A stretch of DNA of 21,083 nt from Euryarchaeota archaeon UBA251 (GTDB taxonomy: Archaea; Thermoplasmatota; Poseidoniia; Poseidoniales; Thalassarchaeaceae), in the NCBI GenBank assembly GCA_002497905.1, contig DAFJ01000051.1, positions 1-21,083 on the forward strand, in the 5' to 3' direction. Positions 5,855 through 14,070 of this stretch are shown here, piece after piece. Numbering within the stretch: position 1 is the stretch's first letter; each line of letters opens with the position of its first letter. The notes under the pieces are model-generated. The model saw only the letters and a program-made list of their open reading frames with translations, did not search any database and had not been told where the DNA came from. The position numbers and the translations under genes are program-made.

Positions 5855-6820
5855 GTGGAAGACCCGATTATCGAGCTTCTTCACGGCCTCGCCTCCGCGT
5901 TAGCTATTGAGGACTCGGAACTCAAACTCTTGTTTGGTGCACTTGGAGTTATTCTGCTTGGTTTTGGGCATTTCCGTGCCTCATCAAAAGGTAGTATATT
6001 GGCCATCATTGGCTGGCCTATGATTGGTTTACACTTTTACATGGATGTCCCACACTACGTCGAAATCCAAGACCCAGTACTTATCTTAATGACTGCTGCA
6101 GGTCTTCCTCTCACAATCGCTGTGGCAGCGTGGGACGGACGAAACATATCACGGGGAATTGAAGATGAAGCTCTGATATGGGCCAGAGGGGCCATCGCTT
6201 TGGCAACTGGTCCATACCTAATCATGGCTCATGTCCCAGTTTTCAATGTGATAGCCGTATGGATTACAGCATGGAGTGCAAACACATTCCTTGCAATTTC
6301 AGGTCACGATGGATATGTAATCGGCGCCATGTTAGTAGACACCGGCACTGCGGATGTACTCTGGTCCGAGTGGGAAGGTAACCGTTGGATACTCACTCAA
6401 CAACTAGGTGAGGCTGGATTCCATACTCCCTTGTTAGATCAAACATCTGGTCAACATAGTGTCAGTTTCGTGATGGCCTGTTCTGCAGCGCAATCAATGG
6501 CTGTATTCATTGGCGCTCTATTCGCAATTCGGACGGCCCCCTGGCAACGCAGAATGAGAGCGCTTCTTGTGACAGTTCCCACAATCTTTGTTCTCAACAC
6601 ATTCCGGAATGCGGGTATCGTCTGGCTTCATACCACGTATCCACATTGGGACCTCCTAGGCATCACAATGTTCGACTTTGCGCACTCATATGCAGCCAAG
6701 GCTGGTTCCTTATTCGCAATGTTCCTAATGGCACTCGTTCTTTTCGATCTCCTTCCAGAGATGCACAGGCACATCATGCGACTAATCAAGCCTATCAGCG
6801 ACTTGCGATCCGCGACTTGA
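5855..6820 (+). CDS. artA: Archaeosortase (exosortase/archaeosortase family transpeptidase)
   Basis: This is a multipass membrane protein of about 321 residues with the exosortase/archaeosortase catalytic pattern. Cys209 is in MACSAAQSM, Arg251 in NTFRNAGI, and His277 in FAHSYAAKAGS, which sits in the C-terminal helix pair that ends near DLLPE. Archaeosortases cut the C-terminal tripartite sorting tail (such as PGF-CTERM) of exported proteins and are linked to covalent lipid attachment at the outer membrane face. I chose the GTG at 5855: a TATA-like box lies about 27 nt upstream, and the upstream ATG at 5789 would add an implausible Cys-rich leader antisense to gmhA. The 3' end overlaps lhr by 26 bp. 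No PGF-CTERM-like target is visible in this window. Confidence 0.85.
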   Translation: MEDPIIELLHGLASALAIEDSELKLLFGALGVILLGFGHFRASSKGSILAIIGWPMIGLHFYMDVPHYVEIQDPVLILMTAAGLPLTIAVAAWDGRNISRGIEDEALIWARGAIALATGPYLIMAHVPVFNVIAVWITAWSANTFLAISGHDGYVIGAMLVDTGTADVLWSEWEGNRWILTQQLGEAGFHTPLLDQTSGQHSVSFVMACSAAQSMAVFIGALFAIRTAPWQRRMRALLVTVPTIFVLNTFRNAGIVWLHTTYPHWDLLGITMFDFAHSYAAKAGSLFAMFLMALVLFDLLPEMHRHIMRLIKPISDLRSAT

Positions 6821-9800
6821 GTTTCTCGAACATACGCCCAACAAGGGGCATATTGTGTTCCCAAGCGAACTCTTTCATCACACGCAGTACTTGCCTCTCA
6901 GTATCTGGATCACCGTTGAAGTCCGTGATGTCAAACACATCATCGCGAGTATTAGCCTTGAAAGCAGCAACTGCATCTTCCTTGTGGAAGACAATGTAGG
7001 CAGAACCAAAACCAAACCTCTCTCTAAGCATCCCACTGAAGTAAGGCAGGAGAGGGTCTGAAGGAGGCATGACGAAATCCCGCATCGGATCAAGTTTTTC
7101 ACCCTCTTCAATCAAGTCAGGCTGACCCCACTGAATCTCTGCTGAATCTACTGTAAGGAACCCTTTGACGAGCTCTCCTGAGTCCTCCATATCGTGGAGT
7201 ACTTGGGCTATTTCCTCGGGCTTAAATGAGGCACCAACCAAGCGTTCCATCTGCTTCATGGAAACTACAGGGTATTTCAGAATCTGATCTTTGAGATACG
7301 ATTTCTTTTCCTCCCACACATCGTATTCAGGTTTAGCATGGACGACCTTGAATCCACCACGATAATCCTGCACCATGTAACCTGAACGTAACAGAGGTTG
7401 GATTAACTTGCGGAATTCCGCCCTCTTCATTGCATATCGTTCCATGTAAGCACGTGGATCCGTATTCTCCGTGAAGGCATCAATGACGTCTAGGAGTTCC
7501 TCAGGAGCAGGCATATTCCGTATCATTAGCAATCGTTGGAAATGAGAGTAGGATGACCAAACAAGGTGACGACGCAGATTTGTTCCCTGATGTAATTGAT
7601 TTGCTGCAGCCATAGCATCAAGATCAGCCCTCATAACTTCACAACGACCACGTAAGGCGATTGTGTCCCTAACCTCATCCATTTCCATGACTGCCTTCAT
7701 CTCATTCTCTTTCCGAGTCGCCTGATGCAAATTATGGAGTTTGAATAATGAACGATGAATAATACTCTTCTCGCGAGTTGCAACCACACCTCCACGGATG
7801 TACCTATCACGCTGGTCATTCATCGGAATGAAACCGAGGCTTTCTACGAGTTTCTGAATCTCAGGCGGCGCTAATGGAATTATTTGACCATTGAAGTTGT
7901 GGAGAACTGAAACATCGATTAGTTGATCCCTGAAGTTATCTAATAGTCGATTAAACTCAATAGCAAACTCATCTAAGTAAGCATGAGGTACCTGAATATC
8001 CTTAATTTCTAGATAATCATTGACCTTGTACATCAGAATCCGACCTATTGGATCAACGCCTTTGAACACAGGACGGTACCAACCGTCCCGAAGTACGAAA
8101 CGTATCTCCTGGATAAAGCGACTACAATATGGATCGCTCTGTGTGAGAATACGGAGAGTACGATCTTCTTCTCGGTAACCTCGCAACCGACGTGCATCCT
8201 CTGGGGATGCATAGAATTCGATGGGGTCAGGTTGCAAAGTGATGACTTTCTCGATGACACCCTTGTCTTCGAGTACACGTAAGGTTTCAGCAATCTCCTC
8301 GACAGCCCTTGTCACGTTATTTCGAATCGTATAGAGGCGAATGGGACCCATACGGTTGACGTATATTCCTAATGCTTCTTCGAAAGACATGGGCTCGTAA
8401 ACGTCACTTACTCGATGGAACAATGACAACGAACGCTTCCTGTTAGGTACCACTTTGTACTGCTTAGCTACACTAAGCGAACGATCTAGATTACCAATTG
8501 CATTCCTGAAGTCTCGCTTACCCTTCTCAGCCTTTTCTGAACCATACGATCTCAAGAAGGCGATTTCAAGTTCCTTACGCTCCACATTACGATCATTTGG
8601 GACCATCTCAAGCAGGCGTTCCTCATTGGAACCCCGCCATGGTGGAGGCCGGAGTCCCAAAATCAACGGTATCTCCTCCTTCAGAGTGTAACCAATACGG
8701 TTGTTCAACAACCGGCCCATGATCACGTCAGAATCGTGTTTGATGTCGGCCCAATCTCCGAATCGATAGTCTGCTGAACGGTACAGTAGTTCCTCTTGCT
8801 TCGAAAGCATGATGTGATTACGCATCACATCAAGTGGGTCTTCACAGTTTGAGAATGACTTGTCCAATAGAAGGTTCTGAATCGTTCGTGCCTCTATGAC
8901 GTCTTCCTTACCCCCAGTGATTTTGTATTCATCTACTCGTAGGATGTATTCTCCATCCTTTGTCTGCTTGTAGAAGCCGACTGAAAGTAAGTTGCGCACC
9001 TCAAGTTCATGCAGTATAACCTCAATCTGTCTCTTTGGAAATGGAAGTCTATCAACAAGAACGTCAGCAGGCTTTGGACCCTCGGAACCAAGGAGGTCGA
9101 GTATCTTCACACGGAGGCACTCATGAGGGTCACTTAGACCTACATCTTCCCAATCTGAATCAGTCACACTCGAAGTCGCCTGGAAGAAGAGATTACCAGT
9201 ATACAACTCTCGGACATTGTCCATGTCTGAGGCACCGGCAGTGGCTAGACAACCGAGAGTCCCATGAACTCCTGCCATGGACTTTGAGAACCATTTCCCA
9301 TCAATTTGGTCACTACCAGTTCCACGAATCCTCATAATTCGTCCTGCTTGAGCCAGTTCCTCTACCCAACTTCGGAGTGTATCTGATGAAACTGTACTCA
9401 GTTTTTCTACATAGAGTGGATGATCTGAATCCTCCTGAAGACCACCGCCTACATCCATCAATCGTAACAGATCATCGGGGCTCTTTGGAGAAGGTACTTT
9501 GTCAGTATAGTAGCGATCGATACGCTCAGGATTGAGGTCTGTATGCAGAGATCTCTTTCCAAGAAGGCGACGGAGAATAACAGGGTCGATATCTTTGACT
9601 AAGAAAGCCTTGGTCCTCATTGAGAGGAGATCTTGGAAGGCAGAGATGTACAGATTCATTCCGAGAGGAGATGGAAGCTTTACTCTAGAGTGGACCATTG
9701 TGACATTATCGTTAGCCATATCTTGGATGAATTCCTCAAGTGCAGGCAAGTCAAGATCGCTATGATAAATTTCATTCTCAGCCTCCTTGATTAGCAATGA

Positions 9801-12098
9801 ATCACCTGAATCCATCTGTCGGTGTTTCCGTAGGAGGGCTTCGGCCTTCTGTTGGAATTGTTGAGGGCTAACCTCATCGGCTCCAATCCGGCGTGGAATA
9901 ATCATACTTCTAGAGGCAACCTCCCGGAAGCGCTTCTGGAATAATTGTGAATCAATGAGGAATTTACGAATAATCTCACGGCCGTTTCCATCGCGTAGAA
10001 GACCAGGGACAAGACCGATGTTGACCTCTTTAGTAAGTTTGAGAAGGAAGCCGTTTTCGTCAAACGATGCTTCAATAACTTTGATTTCATCGGCCTCAGC
10101 TAAGGCGGCAAAGAGATTTCCAAGCGCCATGTTGAACGCTCTACCACGGCAGGTTGTGACAACATATGTGGGCATACTGCCTTCGATTTCCTCAACAAGA
10201 ATACGAGTGGGAGTAGGTACGAGGAATGTTTCACGGAGATGTTCCTCAAGGAACTCTGCTAGGCTGTTAGAAACTGACGGACTCAACCTGTAGATCTGTT
10301 CAAACACTTTACGCGGATCCTTCTGGATACGAACAACTCTAGCAACTTGATCTAGGACTTCAAGAACGGCATCTGAAAGTTCCCGTGTGCGACTCATAGC
10401 CTCCCCTGTCCATGATGGAACTGTAGGGCGATGCCCAGTAACTGGACTCACATTCACACGAGTTGAGTTGATTGCGTGGACACGGTAAGTTTGTCCTCCA
10501 AGAAGGAAAACATCTCCACCTCGAAGGTTCTGAACGAAAGATGACGAAAGTTGACCAACGAGTGTACCATCTTGAGTGAAAACTAGGTAGTTATTATCTG
10601 CAGAAATAGTCCCGATGTTAGTGTAATAAATCATCTGACTGAATCCACGCTTCGAGTAAATATTCTCCTCCCAATCTACCCAGATACGACGCTCTTCGTG
10701 GAGCATGTCAAGTACCTCGATAAAATCGTCATAACCAAGTTCTCTGTAAGGCCATGAAGAGGCGACAAGTTCGTACGCCTCATCGATATCCCACTCTTGT
10801 TGAATTACGAGCCCAATTAGGAACTGTGCTACCACATCGAGACAACGTTCAGGGAAACGAAGTTGATCCATTCGACCAGTAAGGATTGCATTCTGAAGTG
10901 CTACCAATTCAAGGAGGTCGTGAGGACTCGTAGGTAGCATTCGTGCTCGTGGTACTCCTCCTACCTGGTGACCTGCACGACCGACTCTCTGCAAAGCGGT
11001 TGCGATACTTCCAGGAGAACCAACTTGAACTACCATATCGACTGAACCGATGTCTATTCCCATCTCAAGGCTGGACGAAGAGACAACACAACGAAGTTCA
11101 CCGCGTTTCAGACGCTGTTCCACATCCAAGCGAATCTTCTTGTCCATTGAACCATGGTGACCTTCGACACCCTGAACGCCAGCTACCCTTAACTTCTGAA
11201 CGATTACCTCAGTCATCTTCCTCGTGTTTGCAAATACAAGTGTGGTATTGTGAGCCTCAACCAAAGTGCGAATATGAGGGATATTAAGATCCAGAATCTC
11301 CTTCAGAGGCCGGACATTGAAATCTCGTGCTGGTAGAATAATGTCTAAATCGAGTTTTCTCGATCCTGAAACGTGTGCAATCTGGACTGGTCGAGTGTCG
11401 ATGGAACTACTCGATGAGACGAGGAAATCTGCGACTGTAGACAACGGTTCCATAGTCGCAGAGATGCCTATTCTCTGAACAGGCTTGGAAATCGTATGGT
11501 CCAAATGGGCGAGAGTGAGAGCGAGATGAGTACCCCTCTTTGTTGGAACCATAGAATGCATCTCATCAACAACCATGTACCTCAGATTCTGAAGAATCGG
11601 TCTGAATCGCTTAGAACCAACTGCTAGCGCAAGTGATTCAGGAGTAGTAATGAGGATATGAGGAGGGTGCCTGAGCATCTTCTGGCGTTCTGACTGCGGA
11701 GTGTCACCAGTTCTGAGACCGACTACTATGTCCTGTGCCCTATTGGGGAGGTAGGTCTCCTTAATCTCCCGTAGAGGATCAATCAGATTCCGTTGGATAT
11801 CATTTGCCAACGCCTTAATCGGAGAAATGTAAACGCAATGGATGGCTTTCTCGAGAGTACCTTCCATTGAACGACGCACAAGGTCATCGATTATGCTCAG
11901 GAATGCTGTCAGAGTCTTTCCACTTCCAGTTGGGGAACAGAGGAGAAGATGATCACCACGCTGAAGAGCCGGTATTGCCAATTTCTGAGGGTCTGTGAAA
12001 TCAGGAAATTTATCCTTGAACCAATTCCTAACGGGAGGGCAGAGGGAATCGAGTAAATCCTGCGTTTCCGCAGGCTCTGTAGCATATACTGGTTCCAT
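6795..12098 (-). CDS. lhr: Lhr-family superfamily 2 helicase with a very long C-terminal extension
   Basis: The product is about 1767 residues. Numbered from the ATG at 12098, the helicase core shows Walker A SPTGSGKT (55-62), SPIKALAND (about 92-100), motif II DEMH (178-181), motif III SAT (213-215) and motif VI QRVGRAGH (370-377). The Lhr-specific core follows, with WTGEAMS (about 563-569), RFREVASRS, and SPLGMNL (about 810-816). Lhr proteins are 3'-5' helicases linked to DNA repair. Archaeal Lhr is usually near 850-950 residues and E. coli Lhr 1538; here about 900 residues follow the core, with several winged-helix-like stretches. I prefer the ATG at 12098 to one at 12161, because a TATA-like GTTATAAC lies between them and the core begins soon after 12098. 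The 3' end overlaps the archaeosortase gene by 26 bp. Divergent from glyS. Confidence 0.93.
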   Translation of the reverse strand: MEPVYATEPAETQDLLDSLCPPVRNWFKDKFPDFTDPQKLAIPALQRGDHLLLCSPTGSGKTLTAFLSIIDDLVRRSMEGTLEKAIHCVYISPIKALANDIQRNLIDPLREIKETYLPNRAQDIVVGLRTGDTPQSERQKMLRHPPHILITTPESLALAVGSKRFRPILQNLRYMVVDEMHSMVPTKRGTHLALTLAHLDHTISKPVQRIGISATMEPLSTVADFLVSSSSSIDTRPVQIAHVSGSRKLDLDIILPARDFNVRPLKEILDLNIPHIRTLVEAHNTTLVFANTRKMTEVIVQKLRVAGVQGVEGHHGSMDKKIRLDVEQRLKRGELRCVVSSSSLEMGIDIGSVDMVVQVGSPGSIATALQRVGRAGHQVGGVPRARMLPTSPHDLLELVALQNAILTGRMDQLRFPERCLDVVAQFLIGLVIQQEWDIDEAYELVASSWPYRELGYDDFIEVLDMLHEERRIWVDWEENIYSKRGFSQMIYYTNIGTISADNNYLVFTQDGTLVGQLSSSFVQNLRGGDVFLLGGQTYRVHAINSTRVNVSPVTGHRPTVPSWTGEAMSRTRELSDAVLEVLDQVARVVRIQKDPRKVFEQIYRLSPSVSNSLAEFLEEHLRETFLVPTPTRILVEEIEGSMPTYVVTTCRGRAFNMALGNLFAALAEADEIKVIEASFDENGFLLKLTKEVNIGLVPGLLRDGNGREIIRKFLIDSQLFQKRFREVASRSMIIPRRIGADEVSPQQFQQKAEALLRKHRQMDSGDSLLIKEAENEIYHSDLDLPALEEFIQDMANDNVTMVHSRVKLPSPLGMNLYISAFQDLLSMRTKAFLVKDIDPVILRRLLGKRSLHTDLNPERIDRYYTDKVPSPKSPDDLLRLMDVGGGLQEDSDHPLYVEKLSTVSSDTLRSWVEELAQAGRIMRIRGTGSDQIDGKWFSKSMAGVHGTLGCLATAGASDMDNVRELYTGNLFFQATSSVTDSDWEDVGLSDPHECLRVKILDLLGSEGPKPADVLVDRLPFPKRQIEVILHELEVRNLLSVGFYKQTKDGEYILRVDEYKITGGKEDVIEARTIQNLLLDKSFSNCEDPLDVMRNHIMLSKQEELLYRSADYRFGDWADIKHDSDVIMGRLLNNRIGYTLKEEIPLILGLRPPPWRGSNEERLLEMVPNDRNVERKELEIAFLRSYGSEKAEKGKRDFRNAIGNLDRSLSVAKQYKVVPNRKRSLSLFHRVSDVYEPMSFEEALGIYVNRMGPIRLYTIRNNVTRAVEEIAETLRVLEDKGVIEKVITLQPDPIEFYASPEDARRLRGYREEDRTLRILTQSDPYCSRFIQEIRFVLRDGWYRPVFKGVDPIGRILMYKVNDYLEIKDIQVPHAYLDEFAIEFNRLLDNFRDQLIDVSVLHNFNGQIIPLAPPEIQKLVESLGFIPMNDQRDRYIRGGVVATREKSIIHRSLFKLHNLHQATRKENEMKAVMEMDEVRDTIALRGRCEVMRADLDAMAAANQLHQGTNLRRHLVWSSYSHFQRLLMIRNMPAPEELLDVIDAFTENTDPRAYMERYAMKRAEFRKLIQPLLRSGYMVQDYRGGFKVVHAKPEYDVWEEKKSYLKDQILKYPVVSMKQMERLVGASFKPEEIAQVLHDMEDSGELVKGFLTVDSAEIQWGQPDLIEEGEKLDPMRDFVMPPSDPLLPYFSGMLRERFGFGSAYIVFHKEDAVAAFKANTRDDVFDITDFNGDPDTERQVLRVMKEFAWEHNMPLVGRMFEKLKSRIASR

Positions 12099-12144
12099 GG
12101 TTGAATCCTTTTCCAAATCGGCGTCTGGACGGCACCCGAACGAG

Positions 12145-12152
12145 GTTATAAC
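12145..12152 (-). promoter_or_regulatory. Possible TATA box for lhr
   Basis: The sequence GTTATAAC is palindromic, so it reads the same on both strands. It is centred about 50 nt upstream of the lhr ATG at 12098, which predicts a leader of roughly 24 nt. It falls downstream of the alternative ATG at 12161 and therefore favours the shorter protein. On the plus strand it is too far from glyS (over 100 nt) to be the obvious glyS promoter. No convincing TATA box for glyS was found in the rest of the gap to 12303. Confidence 0.38.
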
Positions 12153-12303
12153 GCTATCCAAACAGATTAGACTTTACTCACCTATTGAATACGAGAATTA
12201 GAGTTGCAAATGATGTAACTCCTATTACAAATCCAAATGAGATAGTCTTGAGGCCATTTCAGTGCGAAGGATTGAGAAGCGGCATGCCAAGCGATGGATA
12301 ATC

Positions 12304-14034
12304 ATGAGTGAGAACGAGGACAGGGTCCAGACCCTGATGGCGATGTTCAAGCGACGAGGTGTCGTTCGACCAGCATTCGAACTATACGGGGGAGTCGCCG
12401 GCCTATTCGATTACGGTCCCGTAGGTGGGCGTATCCTTAGGAGGACTCAAGAGATTTGGTTACACCACTGGCTTCGACTTGGAAACATTGTCGAGATCAA
12501 TAGTCCAACAGTGACTCCTCACCAGGTGCTTGAAGCGAGTGGACATGTTGGTGCATTCAACGACCATGCTGTTCAATGTCGATCATGTGAAGCCGTTGAA
12601 CGGGCGGATCAACTGCTTGAAGGGCACGTGAACAATCCGGATACATTAGATGCGGCTCAACTTGATTCAGCTCTATCTGAACACGCTATTGAATGCCCAT
12701 CCTGTTCAGCCAATGATTGGGCTGGCAGCGCACCGATGAACCTCATGTTTCCTACCTCAATAGGCCCAGTAGGATCAGGACGTAGCGCCTTTCTCCGCCC
12801 TGAAACGGCCCAAGGGATGTTTACCAACTACCCTTCGATTTATCGCCACTTCAAGCAGCGCTTACCCTTTGGAGCTGTGCAAGTTGGGAAGGGGTACCGT
12901 AATGAGATTAGCCCGCGCCAGGGTATGATTCGGCAACGTGAATTCAATATGGCTGAACTTGAGTACTTCATCGACCCCGAAGCAGATGTAGATCTCACGG
13001 AAATTGCTAGAGACGATGTCTCAATCAACCTCGTCCCAGATCCAAAAGGGGCTCATGCTGAACCATTATCTTCTGAAATGATTCCTGCCTTGGAAGCAGG
13101 CATAGTTCGCCATCCAGTCGTAGGCCATTTCATGCTGGAAACATACCGACTAATGATTCAACTCGGTATTGACCCAAACCGGATGCGCTTCAGGCAACAT
13201 GAGCAGGATGAAATGGCACACTACGCTTCCGACTGCTGGGATCTTGAAATTCATGGCTGTTACGGCTGGATTGAATGTGTAGGTATTGCTCATCGAGGAT
13301 GCTACGATCTAGAGGCACATGCTTCAGCTTCAGGAAGTACAGAATTACGGGCTTGGAGAGAATATCCAGAACCCATACACGTCGATAAGACCACTTGGGC
13401 CCCTGTGCAAGCTCAAATTGGCCCAGCATTCAGAGGCGAGGCAAAGATGGTGATACAAGCTCTTGAAGCAATCGAAGAAGCACCTGAATCGACACCATTT
13501 TCCTTGACATTAACAAACGGAAACGTGGTCATAATTGAAGATAAAATGGTCGAATCAAGGCGAGTTAAATACACCATTAACGGTGAATGGTTCACTCCTC
13601 ATGTTATCGAACCAGCCTTTGGTATTGATCGAATTATCTGGCATATGATGGACCATTCATTCAATCAAATCGAAAAGGAAGGAGAATCCTATGACATCAT
13701 GCGTCTACCCGAAGATGTCGCACCCTACGATGCTGTAGTCTTGCCACTCTTCAACAAGGACGCAATGCCTGAAATGGCTGAATCTTTGTTCCGAGACATC
13801 TGCTCAATCCCTGGGCTAGTTCCAACCATCGATGCCTTTGGAAAGTCGATTGGTCGACGCTATGCTAGAGCAGACGAAATTGGAATTCCGTGGGCTATTA
13901 CAGTCGATCATCAGACGATGGAAGACAGAACTGTCACCGTAAGGAGTAGAGATGATCAACGTCAAATTCGAATTACTATCGATGATCTCTTGGAACAACT
14001 ACGTTTCCGAACACTCTCAGACAATTTCAACTGA
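12304..14034 (+). CDS. glyS: Glycyl-tRNA synthetase, class II, archaeal/eukaryotic homodimer type
   Basis: The 576-residue enzyme charges tRNA-Gly with glycine. Family marks are GGVAGLFDYGPVG (29-41) and LRPETAQGMFTNYPSIY (164-180). Class II motif 2 is in GYRNEISPRQGMIRQREFN (197-215), followed by MAELEYF. Motif 3 lies in EPAFGIDRIIW. The C-terminal stretch from PLFNKDAMPEMAE to the end matches the anticodon-binding domain. Two CxxC pairs (C92, C95, C131, C134) in the insertion before motif 2 probably bind zinc. The ATG at 12304 starts close to the conserved helix; an in-frame GTG at 12262 would add 14 basic residues (MRRIEKRHAKRWII) and cannot be excluded. The gene is divergent from lhr, and rfcL follows 3 to 36 bp after its stop, so the two are probably one transcript. 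Confidence 0.96.
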   Translation: MSENEDRVQTLMAMFKRRGVVRPAFELYGGVAGLFDYGPVGGRILRRTQEIWLHHWLRLGNIVEINSPTVTPHQVLEASGHVGAFNDHAVQCRSCEAVERADQLLEGHVNNPDTLDAAQLDSALSEHAIECPSCSANDWAGSAPMNLMFPTSIGPVGSGRSAFLRPETAQGMFTNYPSIYRHFKQRLPFGAVQVGKGYRNEISPRQGMIRQREFNMAELEYFIDPEADVDLTEIARDDVSINLVPDPKGAHAEPLSSEMIPALEAGIVRHPVVGHFMLETYRLMIQLGIDPNRMRFRQHEQDEMAHYASDCWDLEIHGCYGWIECVGIAHRGCYDLEAHASASGSTELRAWREYPEPIHVDKTTWAPVQAQIGPAFRGEAKMVIQALEAIEEAPESTPFSLTLTNGNVVIIEDKMVESRRVKYTINGEWFTPHVIEPAFGIDRIIWHMMDHSFNQIEKEGESYDIMRLPEDVAPYDAVVLPLFNKDAMPEMAESLFRDICSIPGLVPTIDAFGKSIGRRYARADEIGIPWAITVDHQTMEDRTVTVRSRDDQRQIRITIDDLLEQLRFRTLSDNFN

Positions 14035-14070
14035 CCAATGTTCAAGTCCATCCGATGGCAACAAGGGACG

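Noticed and set aside
9955..10293. 112-codon frame on the plus strand inside lhr
   Set aside because: It is the mirror of the conserved Lhr coding sequence; its composition (many Ser, Arg, Pro) is typical of antisense frames.
12162..12303. Search of the lhr-glyS gap for a tRNA, T-box-like leader or small RNA
   Set aside because: No cloverleaf, C/D-box pair or stable hairpin was found by eye; the repeated CCTATT words are too short to mean anything.
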